Assembly (NCBI RefSeq): GCF_008386495.1
Contig: NZ_VTHJ01000006.1
Coordinates: 141,539-205,538 of the forward strand
Length of the DNA: 64,000 nt
From: Streptomyces tailanensis
GTDB taxonomy: Bacteria; Actinomycetota; Actinomycetes; Streptomycetales; Streptomycetaceae
Direction: 5' to 3'
The stretch's first letter is position 1. Each line of letters opens with the position of its first letter. Below are positions 9,314 to 20,514 of the stretch, in pieces. The notes beneath the pieces were generated by a model, which saw nothing but the letters and a program-made list of their open reading frames with translations, made no database searches and had not been told where the DNA came from. Both the position numbers and the translations under genes were made by a program.

Positions 9314-10056
9314 CTACCGACCACTCTTCCGAACAGCCCGCAGCCACTCTTTGTTCATATTAGTAATAGACACCAAGGGAATCCCCTTCGGGCAAGCGGT
9401 AGCGCACTCCCCAGTCAACGTGCACCCCCCGAACCCTTCCTCATCCATCTGCTCGACCATGTCCAACACCCGCGTCTCCCGCTCCGGCGCCCCCTGAGGC
9501 AACACGTTCAAGTGATTGACCTTGGCCGACGTGAACAACATCGCCGCCCCGTTGGGACAAGCGGCCACACACGCCCCGCACCCAATACACTCCGCGTGCT
9601 CGAACGCGAAGTCCGCGTCCCGCTTCGGCACAGCCGTGGCATGCGCCTCCGGCGCGGCCCCCGTCGGCGCCGTGATGTACCCACCGGCCTGAATGATCCG
9701 ATCGAACGCGGACCGGTCGACGACCAGGTCCTTGACGACCGGGAACGCCGACGCCCTCCACGGCTCCACATCGATCGTGTCGCCGTCCGAGAAGGACCGC
9801 ATGTGCAGCTGGCAGGTCGTCGTCCGCTCCGGCCCGTGCGCGTCCCCGTTGATGACGAGGGAACACGCCCCGCAGATGCCCTCGCGGCAGTCGTGGTCGA
9901 AGGCCACCGGGTCCTCACCCCGCAGGATGAGCGACTCGTTGAGCGTGTCGAGCATCTCCAGGAAGGACATGTCGGGCGAGATGTCGTCCACCTCGTACGT
10001 GGACATGGCGCCGTCGGCGTCGGCGTTGCGTTGCCGCCAGACGCGCAGGGTGAGCC

Positions 10057-10060
<4 letters not shown>
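9314..10060 (-). CDS. sdhB: Succinate dehydrogenase iron-sulfur subunit
   Basis: 248 aa. The frame is open further upstream, but the ATG at 10060 overlaps the sdhA stop as ATGA and starts the family N-terminus ([10 protein letters not shown]). Cysteine sets are complete: CREGICGAC plus a later TTTC for the [2Fe-2S] cluster, then [12 protein letters not shown] and [10 protein letters not shown] for the [4Fe-4S]/[3Fe-4S] clusters. It passes electrons from the flavoprotein to the membrane cytochrome b and quinone. Last gene of sdhCAB and translationally coupled to sdhA. Confidence 0.95.
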
Positions 10061-12009
<1,949 letters not shown>

Positions 12010-12010
12010 C

Positions 12011-12718
12011 TCAGCTCACCACTCCGGTCATGACGCCCACGGGTACGGCGATGAAGCCGGCCGTGAGCAGCAGCGCGAGGACGCCTGCGACGGTCTTGAG
12101 GGCGCGGTCGCGGGTGCGGCTGCCGGCGCCGAGGGTCTGGGCGGCGCTCCAGAAGCCGTGCCGGATGTGCAGGCCGAGGGCGAGCATCGCGACGATGTAG
12201 ATGACGTTGCCGTACCAGGTGGAGAAGGTGTCCACGACGTTCTGGTACGGGTGGCCCTCCTGGAAGCCGCCCGGGTGCACCGTGCCGGTCGTCAGGTCGA
12301 GGACGTGCCAGACGATGAACAGCCCGAGGATGATGCCGCCCCAGCGCATGGTGCGCGTGGCGTAGCTCGCCCGCCGCTTCTTGTTCACGTACTTGCTGGG
12401 GCGTGCCCTGATGTCGCGGCGGCTGAGCTGGTACGCCGAGACCGCGTGGGCGACGACGGCGACGACCAGGACGACGCGGATGAGCCAGAGCGTCCACTCG
12501 TAGTGCATGAACGGCTCGCCGACCGTGCGCAGCCAGTGGCCGTACTCGTTGAACTCGACCGCCCCGAAGTAGATCTTCAGGTTGCCGATCATGTGGGCGA
12601 CCAGGTACAGCAGCATGATCAGACCGCTGACCGCCATCACGGTCTTCTTGCCGACGGAGGAGTCCCACACGGTGCGCGCCATCGACGGCCGTCGGTCCGT
12701 CCGCGTTGCCAGAGCCAT
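12011..12718 (-). CDS. sdhC: Succinate dehydrogenase cytochrome b membrane anchor
   Basis: About 235 aa from the ATG at 12718 ([10 protein letters not shown]); the frame also opens at 12757 and has an internal ATG at 12682. Five hydrophobic segments are visible, with histidines in [18 protein letters not shown] and [12 protein letters not shown] placed to ligand haem, as in the single-subunit type B anchors that use menaquinone. First gene of the operon, divergent from a LysR regulator across an intergenic region of under 100 bp that holds a LysR-type operator candidate. Confidence 0.92.
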   Translation of the reverse strand: MALATRTDRRPSMARTVWDSSVGKKTVMAVSGLIMLLYLVAHMIGNLKIYFGAVEFNEYGHWLRTVGEPFMHYEWTLWLIRVVLVVAVVAHAVSAYQLSRRDIRARPSKYVNKKRRASYATRTMRWGGIILGLFIVWHVLDLTTGTVHPGGFQEGHPYQNVVDTFSTWYGNVIYIVAMLALGLHIRHGFWSAAQTLGAGSRTRDRALKTVAGVLALLLTAGFIAVPVGVMTGVVS

Positions 12719-12778
12719 GGCACATGACGCTAAGGCCGAACGGCCCCATCGGTCCAAGACATGGTCCGGCTCGTTTCA

Positions 12779-12793
12779 ATAGGAGAGCCCTAT
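12779..12793. promoter_or_regulatory. LysR/OxyR-type operator in the sdhC-lysR intergenic region
   Basis: ATAGGAGAGCCCTAT is a dyad that fits both the general T-N11-A LysR box and the OxyR spacing ATAG-N7-CTAT exactly. It lies 10 bp before the LysR GTG start and about 60 bp upstream of sdhC, the usual place for autoregulation and control of a divergent target. Confidence 0.6.
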
Positions 12794-12802
12794 GATGGCC
12801 GG

Positions 12803-13687
12803 GTGCAGTTCCAGCAGCTTCAGTACTTCGTGGCGGTCGCCGAGACCCGGCATTTCACCCGGGCCGCGGATCTCGTGCATGTCGCCCAGCCCTCGCTGTC
12901 GCAGCAGATCAAGGCGCTGGAGCGGGAGTTGGGGGCGGACCTGTTCCTGCGGGCGCGCGGCAACATCACGCTGACGGACGCCGGAGAGGCCCTGCTGCCG
13001 CTGGCCCGTCGCATACTGGCCGACGCCGAAACGGCCCGGCATGAGGTGCAGGAGCTGGTGCAGCTGCGCCGGGGCCGGGTCCGGCTGGGCGCGACCCCCA
13101 GCCTGTGCACGGGTCTGCTGCCGGACGTGCTGCATGCCTTCCACGACCGCTATCCCGGCATCCAGCTGCTGATCGAGGAGGGCGGCTCGCACGACCTCGT
13201 ACGGGAACTGGCGCGCGGCGCCCTCGACCTGGCCCTGGTCGTCCTGCCCCTGCCCACCCCGTCCCCGGCGCTGACCACGGTGGAGCTGCTGCGCGAGGAC
13301 CTGGTGGTCGTCTCCTCACCGGAGGCGCCCCGGCCCGGCGGCGGGCGGCGCACGGTGCGCATCGCCGACCTGGAGGGCGAGCGCCTGGTCATGTTCCGCC
13401 ACGGCTACGACCTGCGCGAACTCACCGTCGCCGCGTGTCGCTCCGCGGGGTTCGAGCCGGATTTCGCGGTGGAGGGCGGTGAGATGGACGCGGTCCTGGG
13501 CTTCGTGCGGGCGGGGCTGGGCGTGGCCGTCGTCCCCCGCATGGTGGCGACGCGGTCCGGGCGCGGCCTCCGGGTGACCCCGCTGGCCCGCCCCGGCCTG
13601 CACCGGACGATCGCCCTGGCCCACCGCAGCGATGTGGCTCCGCCTCGGGCCGCGCGGGAGTTGCAGCGGATGTTGGTGGAGCGGTGA
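12803..13687 (+). CDS. LysR-family transcriptional regulator
   Basis: 294 aa from the GTG at 12803, which gives the canonical start VQFQQLQYFVAVAETRHFTRAA; the frame is open from 12761 but that extension is not family-like. N-terminal winged helix-turn-helix (residues 1-65, AQPSLSQQIKALERELG as recognition region) and a periplasmic-binding-protein-like effector domain (90-290). No conserved OxyR redox-cysteine pair is evident. Divergent from sdhCAB with a matching operator between, so it probably regulates sdh and itself; the effector is unknown. Confidence 0.9.
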   Translation: MQFQQLQYFVAVAETRHFTRAADLVHVAQPSLSQQIKALERELGADLFLRARGNITLTDAGEALLPLARRILADAETARHEVQELVQLRRGRVRLGATPSLCTGLLPDVLHAFHDRYPGIQLLIEEGGSHDLVRELARGALDLALVVLPLPTPSPALTTVELLREDLVVVSSPEAPRPGGGRRTVRIADLEGERLVMFRHGYDLRELTVAACRSAGFEPDFAVEGGEMDAVLGFVRAGLGVAVVPRMVATRSGRGLRVTPLARPGLHRTIALAHRSDVAPPRAARELQRMLVER

Positions 13688-13752
13688 GCGTGCCGCTGCT
13701 GTCCCGGTCGCGCCGTTGAGCCGTGATCGCCGTTCGGGTCTGCGGGTCGACT

Positions 13753-13792
13753 GTGGCTGGTCGCGCAGTTCCCCGCGCCCCTGAAGGGGCGC
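13753..13792 (+). repeat. Interspersed intergenic repeat, short form, copy 3
   Basis: GTGGCTGGTCGCGCAGTTCC followed by CCGCGCCCCTGAAGGGGCGC. The hairpin GCGCCCC-tgaa-GGGGCGC spans 13775-13792 between the convergent ends of the LysR gene and rmdA, so it may act as a bidirectional terminator. Confidence 0.75.
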
Positions 13793-13801
13793 TGCAGCCC
13801 C

Positions 13802-15946
13802 CTATCCCGTCGCGTCCACCAGCGCCAGCTCATGCAGGCGCTCCGGCGGACCCGGGCGGGCGTAGTACCAGCCCTGGGCCGTGTCGCAGCCCAGAATCCG
13901 TAGTTGCTCGGCCTGGGCGCCCGTCTCCACGCCCTCGACGGTGACCGCGAGGTCGAGGCTGTGGGCGAGGGAGACGATGCCCTCGACGATCTTCAGGTCG
14001 ACGGGGTCGGCCGGGAACTGCTGCATGCTCTGGGTGAAGGAACGGTCCAACTTCAGGATGCGCACGGGCAGTCGGCGCAGATTGGCGAGGTTGGAGTAGC
14101 CGGTGCCGAAGTCGTCGAGGGCGATGTCGACGCCCATCTCGGAGAGCCTGCGCAGGGGTTTGAGCAGGTCGTCGTCGGCGCCGATCAGGGCGGACTCGGT
14201 GACCTCCAGGCAGAGGGCGTCCGGTTCGAGGCCCGCGCGCTCCAGGATGTCGACGGTGTCCTGGACAAGGCCGGGATGGGTCAACTGGCAGGGCGACAGG
14301 TTGACGTTGACGCGCAGCGGGCCGGTGGCTCCCGTACCGCCGTGACGTTCCTGCCACTCGCGGGCCTGGCGCACCGACTGCTCCAGGACCCAGCGGCCGA
14401 GCGGCACGATCAGGCCGGTGCGTTCGGCGAGCGGGATGAACCGGTCGGGGCCGAGGACGCCGTGCTGCGGGTGCAGCCAGCGGACCAGGGCCTCGGCGCC
14501 GCGTACGGTGCCGTCGCCGAGGTGGACGAGCGGCTGGTACTCGATGAAGAACTCGCCCCGGTCGAGGGCGGCGGGCAGCGCGGTGGTCAGGCCGTGCCGG
14601 GTGATGGCGCGGGCGTCGGCCTCCGCGTCGGCCATCTCGTAGCGGTTGCCGCCCGCCGACTTGGCCCGGTACATCGTGATGTCGGCGCTGCGCAGCACCT
14701 CCGCCGGGCCGCGCTCGCCCGCCGGGCCCTCGACGATGCCGATGCTGCCGCGGACCAGGAGTTCGCGGCCGTCGATGCGGACGGGGGTGACGAGGGCGTT
14801 CATGATGCGGTCGGCGAGTTCGTCGACCTCGCGTTCGGTGTCGGTGCCGGTGGTCAGCGCCACGAACTCGTCGCCGCCGAGCCGGGCGACCATCTCGCCG
14901 GGGGCGGTCGCGCAGGACTGCAGCCGGTCGGCGACCTCGACGAGCAGCCGGTCGCCGGCCGCGTGCCCGAGGCTGTCGTTGATGGCCTTGAAGCCGTCGA
15001 GGTCGAGGTAGCACAGGCCGAAGCGCTGGCCGTCGCCCGCTGAGAGGGCCTTCTCCAGGCGCTCGAAGAACAGGGTGCGGTTGGGCAGTCCGGTCAGCGC
15101 GTCGTGCGTGGCCTCGTAGCGGAGGCGGAGGTTGAGCAGTCGGCGCTCGGTGGTGTCCTCCATCAGCGCCAGCTGGTACTGGGGGTTGCCGTCCGCGTCA
15201 CGGAGCAGGGAGACCGTCAGGTTGGTCCACAGAACCGTTCCGTCTGGTCGGTGGAACGCCTTCTCGGTGTGGTAGTGCTCGCGCTCGCCGCGCACCAGCT
15301 CCTCGTAGAGGCGCCAGACCTGGGGGGCGTCGTCGGGGTGGGTCCACTCGGTGACGACGCGTGCGCGCATCGCCTGCTCGGTGACGCCGAACATGCGTAG
15401 CAACGCGCCGTTGACCTGGATGATGTTGCCGTCGAGGTCGGCGATGCCGATGCCTATGGCGGCGCCTTCGAACACCGCGCGGAAGCGGGCCTCGGTCGCG
15501 TGCAGCGCCCGGGCGACCGCCCCCTGGGCCTCCAGCGCGGCGCGGGCGATCGCCTCCTGCTCGGCCAGGGTCCGCTGCCGCAGCGCCTCGGCGTATCCGG
15601 CGGCCATCGCGGACTGCAGCCGCGCGGCGCGCGCCCGCGAATCCTCCTGGGCGCCGTCGCCGCCGCAGTAGAGCACCAGGTAGGCGTCGACGCAGTCCAG
15701 GGTCTGGCTGAGCGCCTCGGGCTCGGTGCAGTGCGCCCCGACGAGGGCGGCGCCAACGGCTCGGCCTTCCCCGGCATCGTACGTCCTGGCCCGCAGCGCC
15801 TCGCTCAGGCGCCGGGCGAGCGGCAGGAGTCGCTCCTCGAACTCGGGGCGGGTCAGCGACGTGGAGGTGACAGGGAAGACCGCCCGGCTCCAGATCGTCG
15901 CGAACCGGCGCAGTCTGTCCTCCGGCCCGTCCGGCTCCGCCCTCAC
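13802..15946 (-). CDS. rmdA: PAS-GGDEF-EAL cyclic-di-GMP enzyme RmdA
   Basis: 714 aa from the GTG at 15946, which overlaps the stop of the upstream methyltransferase as GTGA. An N-terminal helical region (1-155) is followed by PAS/PAC (about 160-275), a GGDEF domain with intact LGGDEF (357-361) and an EAL domain with EAL at 485-487, NVNLSP, EVTES, DDFGTGYS, LKLD and VEGVE. Both the synthase and phosphodiesterase active sites look complete. The layout matches S. coelicolor RmdA (SCO0928, recalled), a c-di-GMP phosphodiesterase affecting colony morphology and development. The methyltransferase coupling suggests a shared transcript. Confidence 0.88.
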   Translation of the reverse strand: MRAEPDGPEDRLRRFATIWSRAVFPVTSTSLTRPEFEERLLPLARRLSEALRARTYDAGEGRAVGAALVGAHCTEPEALSQTLDCVDAYLVLYCGGDGAQEDSRARAARLQSAMAAGYAEALRQRTLAEQEAIARAALEAQGAVARALHATEARFRAVFEGAAIGIGIADLDGNIIQVNGALLRMFGVTEQAMRARVVTEWTHPDDAPQVWRLYEELVRGEREHYHTEKAFHRPDGTVLWTNLTVSLLRDADGNPQYQLALMEDTTERRLLNLRLRYEATHDALTGLPNRTLFFERLEKALSAGDGQRFGLCYLDLDGFKAINDSLGHAAGDRLLVEVADRLQSCATAPGEMVARLGGDEFVALTTGTDTEREVDELADRIMNALVTPVRIDGRELLVRGSIGIVEGPAGERGPAEVLRSADITMYRAKSAGGNRYEMADAEADARAITRHGLTTALPAALDRGEFFIEYQPLVHLGDGTVRGAEALVRWLHPQHGVLGPDRFIPLAERTGLIVPLGRWVLEQSVRQAREWQERHGGTGATGPLRVNVNLSPCQLTHPGLVQDTVDILERAGLEPDALCLEVTESALIGADDDLLKPLRRLSEMGVDIALDDFGTGYSNLANLRRLPVRILKLDRSFTQSMQQFPADPVDLKIVEGIVSLAHSLDLAVTVEGVETGAQAEQLRILGCDTAQGWYYARPGPPERLHELALVDATG

Positions 15947-16755
15947 GCCTTGGTCCCCACGCCGGCGAACTGCGCGAAGGCGTACGGATCCTCGTCCTCG
16001 GGGGCCGTGTCGGGCCGCCACGTCGCCATCGGCACCACTCCGGGTTCCACCATGTCGTACCCCTCGAAGAACCGCGCGACCTCGTCGCGCGAACGCATGG
16101 TCAGCGGATTGCGAATGTCCTTGTACACGTCCACCGCGCCCTCTGCCCGCTCCTGGGGAAGCGGAATTCCCTCCACGCAGGCGTGCGAGACGACGAGCAT
16201 GCTGCCGGGCGCGAGCGCGTCGCTCAGCTCGGCCACCGCTCCGTACGGGTCGTCCGTGTCCTCCACGAAGTGCAGTATGGCAACCAGAAGCAGTGCCACT
16301 GGGCGGTTCAGGTCGATCAGTCGCTCAACACGGGGGCTCTCGAGGATGTCCCGGGGCTTGCGCAGATCGGCCGCGACCACATCCGCGCCATCCTTGCCCT
16401 CCAAAACCGCCTGGCTGTGTGCTACGGCGACCGGGTCGTGGTCGACGTAGACGACATGCGCGCCGGGACTGGCCTCCTGGGCGACCTCGTGCACATTTCC
16501 GAAGGTGGGGATCCCGGATCCGACGTCCAGGAACTGGGTGATGCCCGCGTTCGCCGCGTACCGCACGGCGCGCCGCATGAACGCGCGGTTCGCCTGCATG
16601 ATCTTGGGCAGGCCCGGCACGAACTCCATGGCCCTGCGGGCCGCTTCCCGGTCGACCTCGAAGTTGTGCGAACCGCCCAGGTAGTAGTCGTACATGCGGG
16701 CCACTGACGGCATCGATATGTCGATGCTCCGTGGCGCCCAGGCGGGACGCTCCAT
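15943..16755 (-). CDS. SAM-dependent methyltransferase of the DUF574 type
   Basis: 270 aa. PSVARMYDYYLGGSHNFEVDR near the N-terminus is the family signature, FLDVGSGIPT is the SAM-binding glycine loop and VVYVDHDPVAVAH the ribose-binding acidic strand. Such proteins are abundant in actinomycetes and their acceptors are unknown. The stop codon overlaps the rmdA start by 3 bases, so the two are translated in tandem. Possible alternative: a role unrelated to c-di-GMP with only operonic linkage. Confidence 0.88.
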   Translation of the reverse strand: MERPAWAPRSIDISMPSVARMYDYYLGGSHNFEVDREAARRAMEFVPGLPKIMQANRAFMRRAVRYAANAGITQFLDVGSGIPTFGNVHEVAQEASPGAHVVYVDHDPVAVAHSQAVLEGKDGADVVAADLRKPRDILESPRVERLIDLNRPVALLLVAILHFVEDTDDPYGAVAELSDALAPGSMLVVSHACVEGIPLPQERAEGAVDVYKDIRNPLTMRSRDEVARFFEGYDMVEPGVVPMATWRPDTAPEDEDPYAFAQFAGVGTKA

Positions 16756-16946
16756 CTGTGCTCTCCAACGCGTCGGGGGTGGCGTAGGCGATCCGGTGTT
16801 CGAGCAGAGGCTACTGATCGTCCGTCAACGGGGCGAGCGAAAACGGAAATTGACCATCCGTTCCTGGACGCTGCCGATGGCACATGCCCAATGATCGTCC
16901 CAGCCACGCCTGTTCATTCCACTCCCCGTAGCACGGCACGCCAAGT
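16756..16946. other. Gap: methyltransferase-rmdA promoter region
   Basis: Of the 335-bp gap 16756-17090, this part should contain the promoter of the methyltransferase-rmdA operon. I see an A-rich patch (GAGCGAAAACGGAAATTGACC, 16831-16851) but cannot define a promoter. The rest is the terminator at 16947-16983 and unremarkable sequence. Confidence 0.3.
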
Positions 16947-16983
16947 GACCCGCCCCCTCCGTGCGGTGCGGAGGGGGCGGGTC
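16947..16983 (-). terminator. Strong GC hairpin downstream of the secreted-repeat lipoprotein
   Basis: 14-bp perfect arms (16947-16960 and 16970-16983) of the form GACCCGCCCCCTCC around a 9-nt loop. It lies about 110 bp past the lipoprotein stop. Confidence 0.75.
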
Positions 16984-17090
16984 GGATCCGTCGCGCTGAT
17001 GTGGTGCGTCCGGCACTCTTCTGCTCGTCCACTCCCTTCCGCGTGCGGTTTCCTGAATGGCGAGGCGATCTACCCTGGGGAAGGTGACCT

Positions 17091-18083
17091 TTACTTCTGC
17101 GCGCGGATCGGCTCTCCGTCACCGTTGATGACGAACCAGGTGCCGCCCACGCCCTGGCCCTTGGTGTCACCGGGGGCCTTGTCGCTGGCGAAGGTGTAGA
17201 GCGGGATGCAGTTGATGGTCTGCTGCTTGATGCCGTCGGGCCGGTCGAAGACCGTGTAGCCCTTCAGCAGGATGCCCTCGGTGTCGTTCTTGTCGACCGG
17301 GGCGACGACGGGCCACTTGTCGAGGCAGGCGCCCGTGCAGGCGGTCGACATCGGCCACTGGGTGTCCTTCATGAACCGGTAGACCGTCATGCCGTTTTTG
17401 TCGACGACGATCTCGCCGAAGTCCGGGTCCTCGCGGGTGGTCAGGCCGGCCTGCTCGACCGCCTCGCCACCGGCGTCGCCCGCGTCACCACTGTCTGCGG
17501 CGCCGCCGCCCTTCGTGGAGGCCTTCTTGCCGTCGGGCGCCGAGGCGTACCAAGTGCCGCCGATGGCCTGGCCCTTGATGTCACCGGCCTTGGTGTCCTT
17601 GGCGTAGTAGTACTGGGGCCAGCCGGCGACCGTCAGCTGCTTGGTGCCGTCGGGACGGGTGACCTCACCGAGCAGCGACTTGTCCACGCCCTGGGTGGCG
17701 GTGGCGCCCGAGGCGGGCACCGGCGGCCAGGTGGTGGCGCACTCGCCCTCACAGGTCGTCTTCGGCGGCTCGAAGGAGTCCTTGTCGAAGCGGTAGAGGG
17801 TGCGCCCGGCGCTGTCCGTGAGGACCTTGCCGAACTCGTCGCTGTTCCACACGGTCAGCGCGCCCGCCGAGGCGGCCGTGGTCGACTGGGCCTGGTCCTG
17901 CGCATTGGAACCGGAGCCGGCCGCGCCGACACCGGCGATGGTGCCGGCCCCGAGCGTCGGGGTGGAAGCGGCACCCACGTTCTGACTCGACGTGGACCCC
18001 TGTTCCTGACCGCACGCCGTCGTCAGCACCAGCACAGCCGCAGCTGTCGCTACGAGTGAGGCGCTCCGCCAGGAGGTCTTCAT
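17091..18083 (-). CDS. Lipoprotein with secreted repeats (Lipoprotein_15 type)
   Basis: 330 aa. A signal peptide ending TTACGQEQG places the lipidated cysteine near residue 24, and a Ser/Gly/Ala/Gln-rich linker follows. Two duplicated units are visible: FGKVLTDSAGRTLYRFDKD...TCEGECATTWPP and FGEIVVDKNGMTVYRFMKD...ACTGACLDKWPV. Each carries a Cys pair, as in the secreted-repeat family of unknown function, and each unit is followed by a half repeat ending in TKAGDIKGQ or KAPGDTKGQ, then GGTW. It is probably an extracytoplasmic membrane-anchored protein. The divergent gene encodes a proline-rich surface protein. Its biochemical activity is not known. Confidence 0.85.
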   Translation of the reverse strand: MKTSWRSASLVATAAAVLVLTTACGQEQGSTSSQNVGAASTPTLGAGTIAGVGAAGSGSNAQDQAQSTTAASAGALTVWNSDEFGKVLTDSAGRTLYRFDKDSFEPPKTTCEGECATTWPPVPASGATATQGVDKSLLGEVTRPDGTKQLTVAGWPQYYYAKDTKAGDIKGQAIGGTWYASAPDGKKASTKGGGAADSGDAGDAGGEAVEQAGLTTREDPDFGEIVVDKNGMTVYRFMKDTQWPMSTACTGACLDKWPVVAPVDKNDTEGILLKGYTVFDRPDGIKQQTINCIPLYTFASDKAPGDTKGQGVGGTWFVINGDGEPIRAQK

Positions 18084-18341
18084 TCCAACTCCCCGTGTTT
18101 CCTTGGGTGTTGCAGCGCCCTACTGCGCCGCTTGCTGGCCCTAGGTACGGGCGGGGGCGGCCGATGTGTTCAACGCGGCACGAATTTCTTTCCGAAATCT
18201 GTGACATTTTTCGCCGCGGGACCCGCGGAGGCCCCGGACAGAGGCCGGTTTCCGGCTCTCCCGGTCAAACCTTCGCACCCCGTTTTCCCTCGTCCGGGGC
18301 AATCTGCACAGGCTCCGGCGTGTGCGGGCACGCGACCGCCG

Positions 18342-18980
18342 ATGATCTTCGTCGTGCAAGGACCCCAGCGGACCCGATCCGCTCTCGCCCTGCGGCTGTC
18401 GGCCCTGCTCGTACTGACCTGGCTCCTCACCGGAGCGCCGGGCGGCACGGCGGTCGCCGACGCCTGCGCCTACGCGGCGACCGGCCCGGACAAGGGGGGT
18501 GCCGTCGCCGTGGCGATCGCGGGGACCAGCTCCTGCAAGCCGGTTCCGGCGACCACACCGTCACCGTCCCCCACGCCGACGCCGACACCCACACCCACAC
18601 CCACACCCACACCCACACCGACGTGCCCGCCGGAGCCGACCCCCACCCCGACTGCCCCACCTCGACCGAAGCCACCCCGGACCACCCCGGCACCCCCACC
18701 CACACCGGCGCCGGCTCCCCCACCGAAGCCCGAGCCGCCGCCTCCGCCCCCACCGCCCGTCACCCAGGCGCCCCGCCCCGCCCCCACCCCCACACCGAAG
18801 CCCGCCCTCAAGCCCACCCCGAGCCCACGCCCCGAGGTGTCGCCGACCCCGGTGAGCTACCCGCCCTACCGGACCCCGGCCCGCACGCACACCAAGCGCT
18901 CCGGACCGTCACTCGTCACGCTCGCCCTGCTCATCACCGCGCCCGCGGTGTTCGCCGTCGCCGCGCTGCGTCCGCGCTGA
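18342..18980 (+). CDS. Proline/threonine-rich secreted, membrane-anchored protein
   Basis: 212 aa from the ATG at 18342 ([10 protein letters not shown]); the open frame reaches back to 18132 without coding character. A signal peptide (about 1-37, [18 protein letters not shown]) is followed by a short globular stretch with two Cys, then about 120 residues of Pro-Thr and Pro-Lys repeats, and a C-terminal hydrophobic helix with a basic tail (FAVAALRPR). It looks like a wall-spanning stalk. No LPXTG-type sorting signal is seen. The repeat DNA (ACACCC units, 18585-18620) is prone to slippage. Confidence 0.7.
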   Translation: MIFVVQGPQRTRSALALRLSALLVLTWLLTGAPGGTAVADACAYAATGPDKGGAVAVAIAGTSSCKPVPATTPSPSPTPTPTPTPTPTPTPTPTCPPEPTPTPTAPPRPKPPRTTPAPPPTPAPAPPPKPEPPPPPPPPVTQAPRPAPTPTPKPALKPTPSPRPEVSPTPVSYPPYRTPARTHTKRSGPSLVTLALLITAPAVFAVAALRPR

Positions 18981-19002
18981 CCCCGTTTCCTGGAGGAACC
19001 CC

Positions 19003-19767
19003 TTGTCGGAATGGCTTGTTCTCACCCTCGCGATGGGGGCGGCGTGTGTCGTCGTCCTCCTCGTGGCCGTCGTACGGCATCACGCCGCACCGGCGGACGA
19101 GGACCCGTCCGAGACCCCGGACGTCATCGAGTACATCACCATGATGATCGGCGTGGTGTACGCCATCGTCCTGGGCCTGGCCATCGCCGGGGTCTGGGAG
19201 GCCCGCAGCGTCGCCCAGGACCATGTCCAGGCGGAGGCGCAGGCGCTGCACGAGATCAGCGAGCGGGTGCGGGTGTACCCCGAGGACGTACGCGACCGTA
19301 TCCGCGACGACGTCGACGCGTATGTCGGCCACGTCGTGACCACCGAGTGGAAGGCCATGACAGAGAAGGGGGAGATGACCGAGAAGGGCACGGAGCTCCT
19401 CGACACCGTCCGCCGGGACGTCACCGACTACCAGCCGAGCAGCGACTTCGAGGCGCAGGCCTACCAGCCGCTGCTCGACCAGATGGCCGCGGCCGACGCG
19501 GCGCGCAACGCCCGCGCCGACTCCACCGGCGAGACCATGCCGGGCGTGGTGTGGTTCGGTCTGCTCGCCGGCGCCGTGGTGACCGTGGGCATGGTCTTCG
19601 CGCTGCAGATCCGTCGTACGGCACGCGAGCTGATCCTCGCCGGCCTGTTCTCCGCCCTCATCGCCTTCCTGCTCTTCCTCGTCTGGGACTTCGACGCGCC
19701 CTACGGCCGGGGGCTCACGGCCACGGCGGATCCGTTCCGCGCGCTGTTCCCGAACGCGGGCGGGTGA
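19003..19767 (+). CDS. DUF4239-type membrane protein
   Basis: 254 aa starting at TTG (19003), 7 bp after a GGAGG. TM helices lie near residues 5-25 and 45-65 and there are two more near 185-230; a soluble helical region (70-180) sits between. The fold resembles the DUF4239/bestrophin-like family, some members of which are thought to be channels; the function here is not established. Same strand and 22 bp after the proline-rich protein gene, so probably one transcript, ending at a 20-bp hairpin. Confidence 0.75.
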   Translation: MSEWLVLTLAMGAACVVVLLVAVVRHHAAPADEDPSETPDVIEYITMMIGVVYAIVLGLAIAGVWEARSVAQDHVQAEAQALHEISERVRVYPEDVRDRIRDDVDAYVGHVVTTEWKAMTEKGEMTEKGTELLDTVRRDVTDYQPSSDFEAQAYQPLLDQMAAADAARNARADSTGETMPGVVWFGLLAGAVVTVGMVFALQIRRTARELILAGLFSALIAFLLFLVWDFDAPYGRGLTATADPFRALFPNAGG

Positions 19768-19784
19768 CGGCCCGGCAGTCTCGC

Positions 19785-19834
19785 CGTAGGGCCGGGGGAC
19801 GGGCGCCACGCCGGGCCCGTCCCCCGGCCCTACG
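19785..19834. terminator. Bidirectional terminator, 20-bp perfect stem
   Basis: Arms 19785-19804 and 19815-19834 are perfect inverted copies (start CGTAGGGCCGGGGG) around a 10-nt loop, between two convergent genes. Confidence 0.85.
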
Positions 19835-19864
19835 CATGCCGGTCCCCCGTGCGGAGCGCACGCC

Positions 19865-20356
19865 TCAGATCTTGTTCTCCGAGCGGCGGCGCATCCAGAA
19901 CAGGCCACCGCCGATGAGCGCGGCGGCGACCAGCCCGCCGCCGATGGCGATGTCGGTCGGCGTGGCCCCGGTGGAGCTGCTGCCGCCGAGACCGCCGCGG
20001 ACTCCGCCGATGACGGTGAAGACGTCCTCGAACTTCTTGCGCTGGCCTTCGCAGTGGGTGAAGACGTCGTACGCCCCGGGGTTGGCGTTGGCGTTGATCC
20101 GCACCGTCGCCGTCGCGGTCCTGCCGTCGCGGGACCTGAGATTGGTGGTGGGGAAGGCGTTCGAGCTGATCGTGCTGCCCATCGTCGCGCAGGCGTTGCC
20201 GCCGCTGACGGTGAGCACGATCTGCCCGCCGCGGGCGACGGCGTTGGGGGTGGCCACGACCGAGGTCGGTTGCTCCCAGGCGGTGGCCGTCGGGGCGGCG
20301 ATGCCGACCAGGGCGACCGCGGCGGCCGAGGCCGCCAGGGCATGAGTAGTACGCAT
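19865..20356 (-). CDS. Secreted protein with C-terminal membrane anchor
   Basis: 163 aa. Signal peptide MRTTHALAASAAAVALVGIAAPTATA, a compact beta-rich domain with two Cys (GGNACATMGS, VFTHCEGQ), a Gly/Ser spacer and a final hydrophobic helix (IAIGGGLVAAALIGGGLFWM) followed by RRRSENKI. The tail looks like a cell-wall sorting end, but no LPXTG/LAXTG is present. It is divergent from a sortase gene, so a functional link is possible though unproven. No known family recognised. Confidence 0.75.
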   Translation of the reverse strand: MRTTHALAASAAAVALVGIAAPTATAWEQPTSVVATPNAVARGGQIVLTVSGGNACATMGSTISSNAFPTTNLRSRDGRTATATVRINANANPGAYDVFTHCEGQRKKFEDVFTVIGGVRGGLGGSSSTGATPTDIAIGGGLVAAALIGGGLFWMRRRSENKI

Positions 20357-20490
20357 GTGATCCTCCGCGGAAGACGCCCCGGGAACGGTCCCCGGTCGAT
20401 CGGCGAGAAGCGCCTCCCAGCAAAACCCTCAGTTGCCTTGTACGGGGGCGCATTTCGGCGATGGTCCGTCCTGGTGAGCCGACACGCCGT

Positions 20491-20514
20491 GATATCTCCG
20501 CATGACCGGATATC
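20491..20514. promoter_or_regulatory. GATATC...GATATC dyad in a divergent promoter region
   Basis: GATATCTCCG and CCGGATATC form a near-palindrome 24 bp long in the 333-bp gap 20357-20689 between the secreted-protein gene and the sortase. The rest of the gap becomes A+T-richer (TTATTTTCTGTCGTATTGCG near 20630-20650) just before the sortase, consistent with its promoter. Confidence 0.3.

Noticed and set aside
18560..18860. ACACCC-rich stretch as a telomere-like or microsatellite element
   Set aside because: It is in frame and encodes the Pro-Thr stalk of a surface protein.
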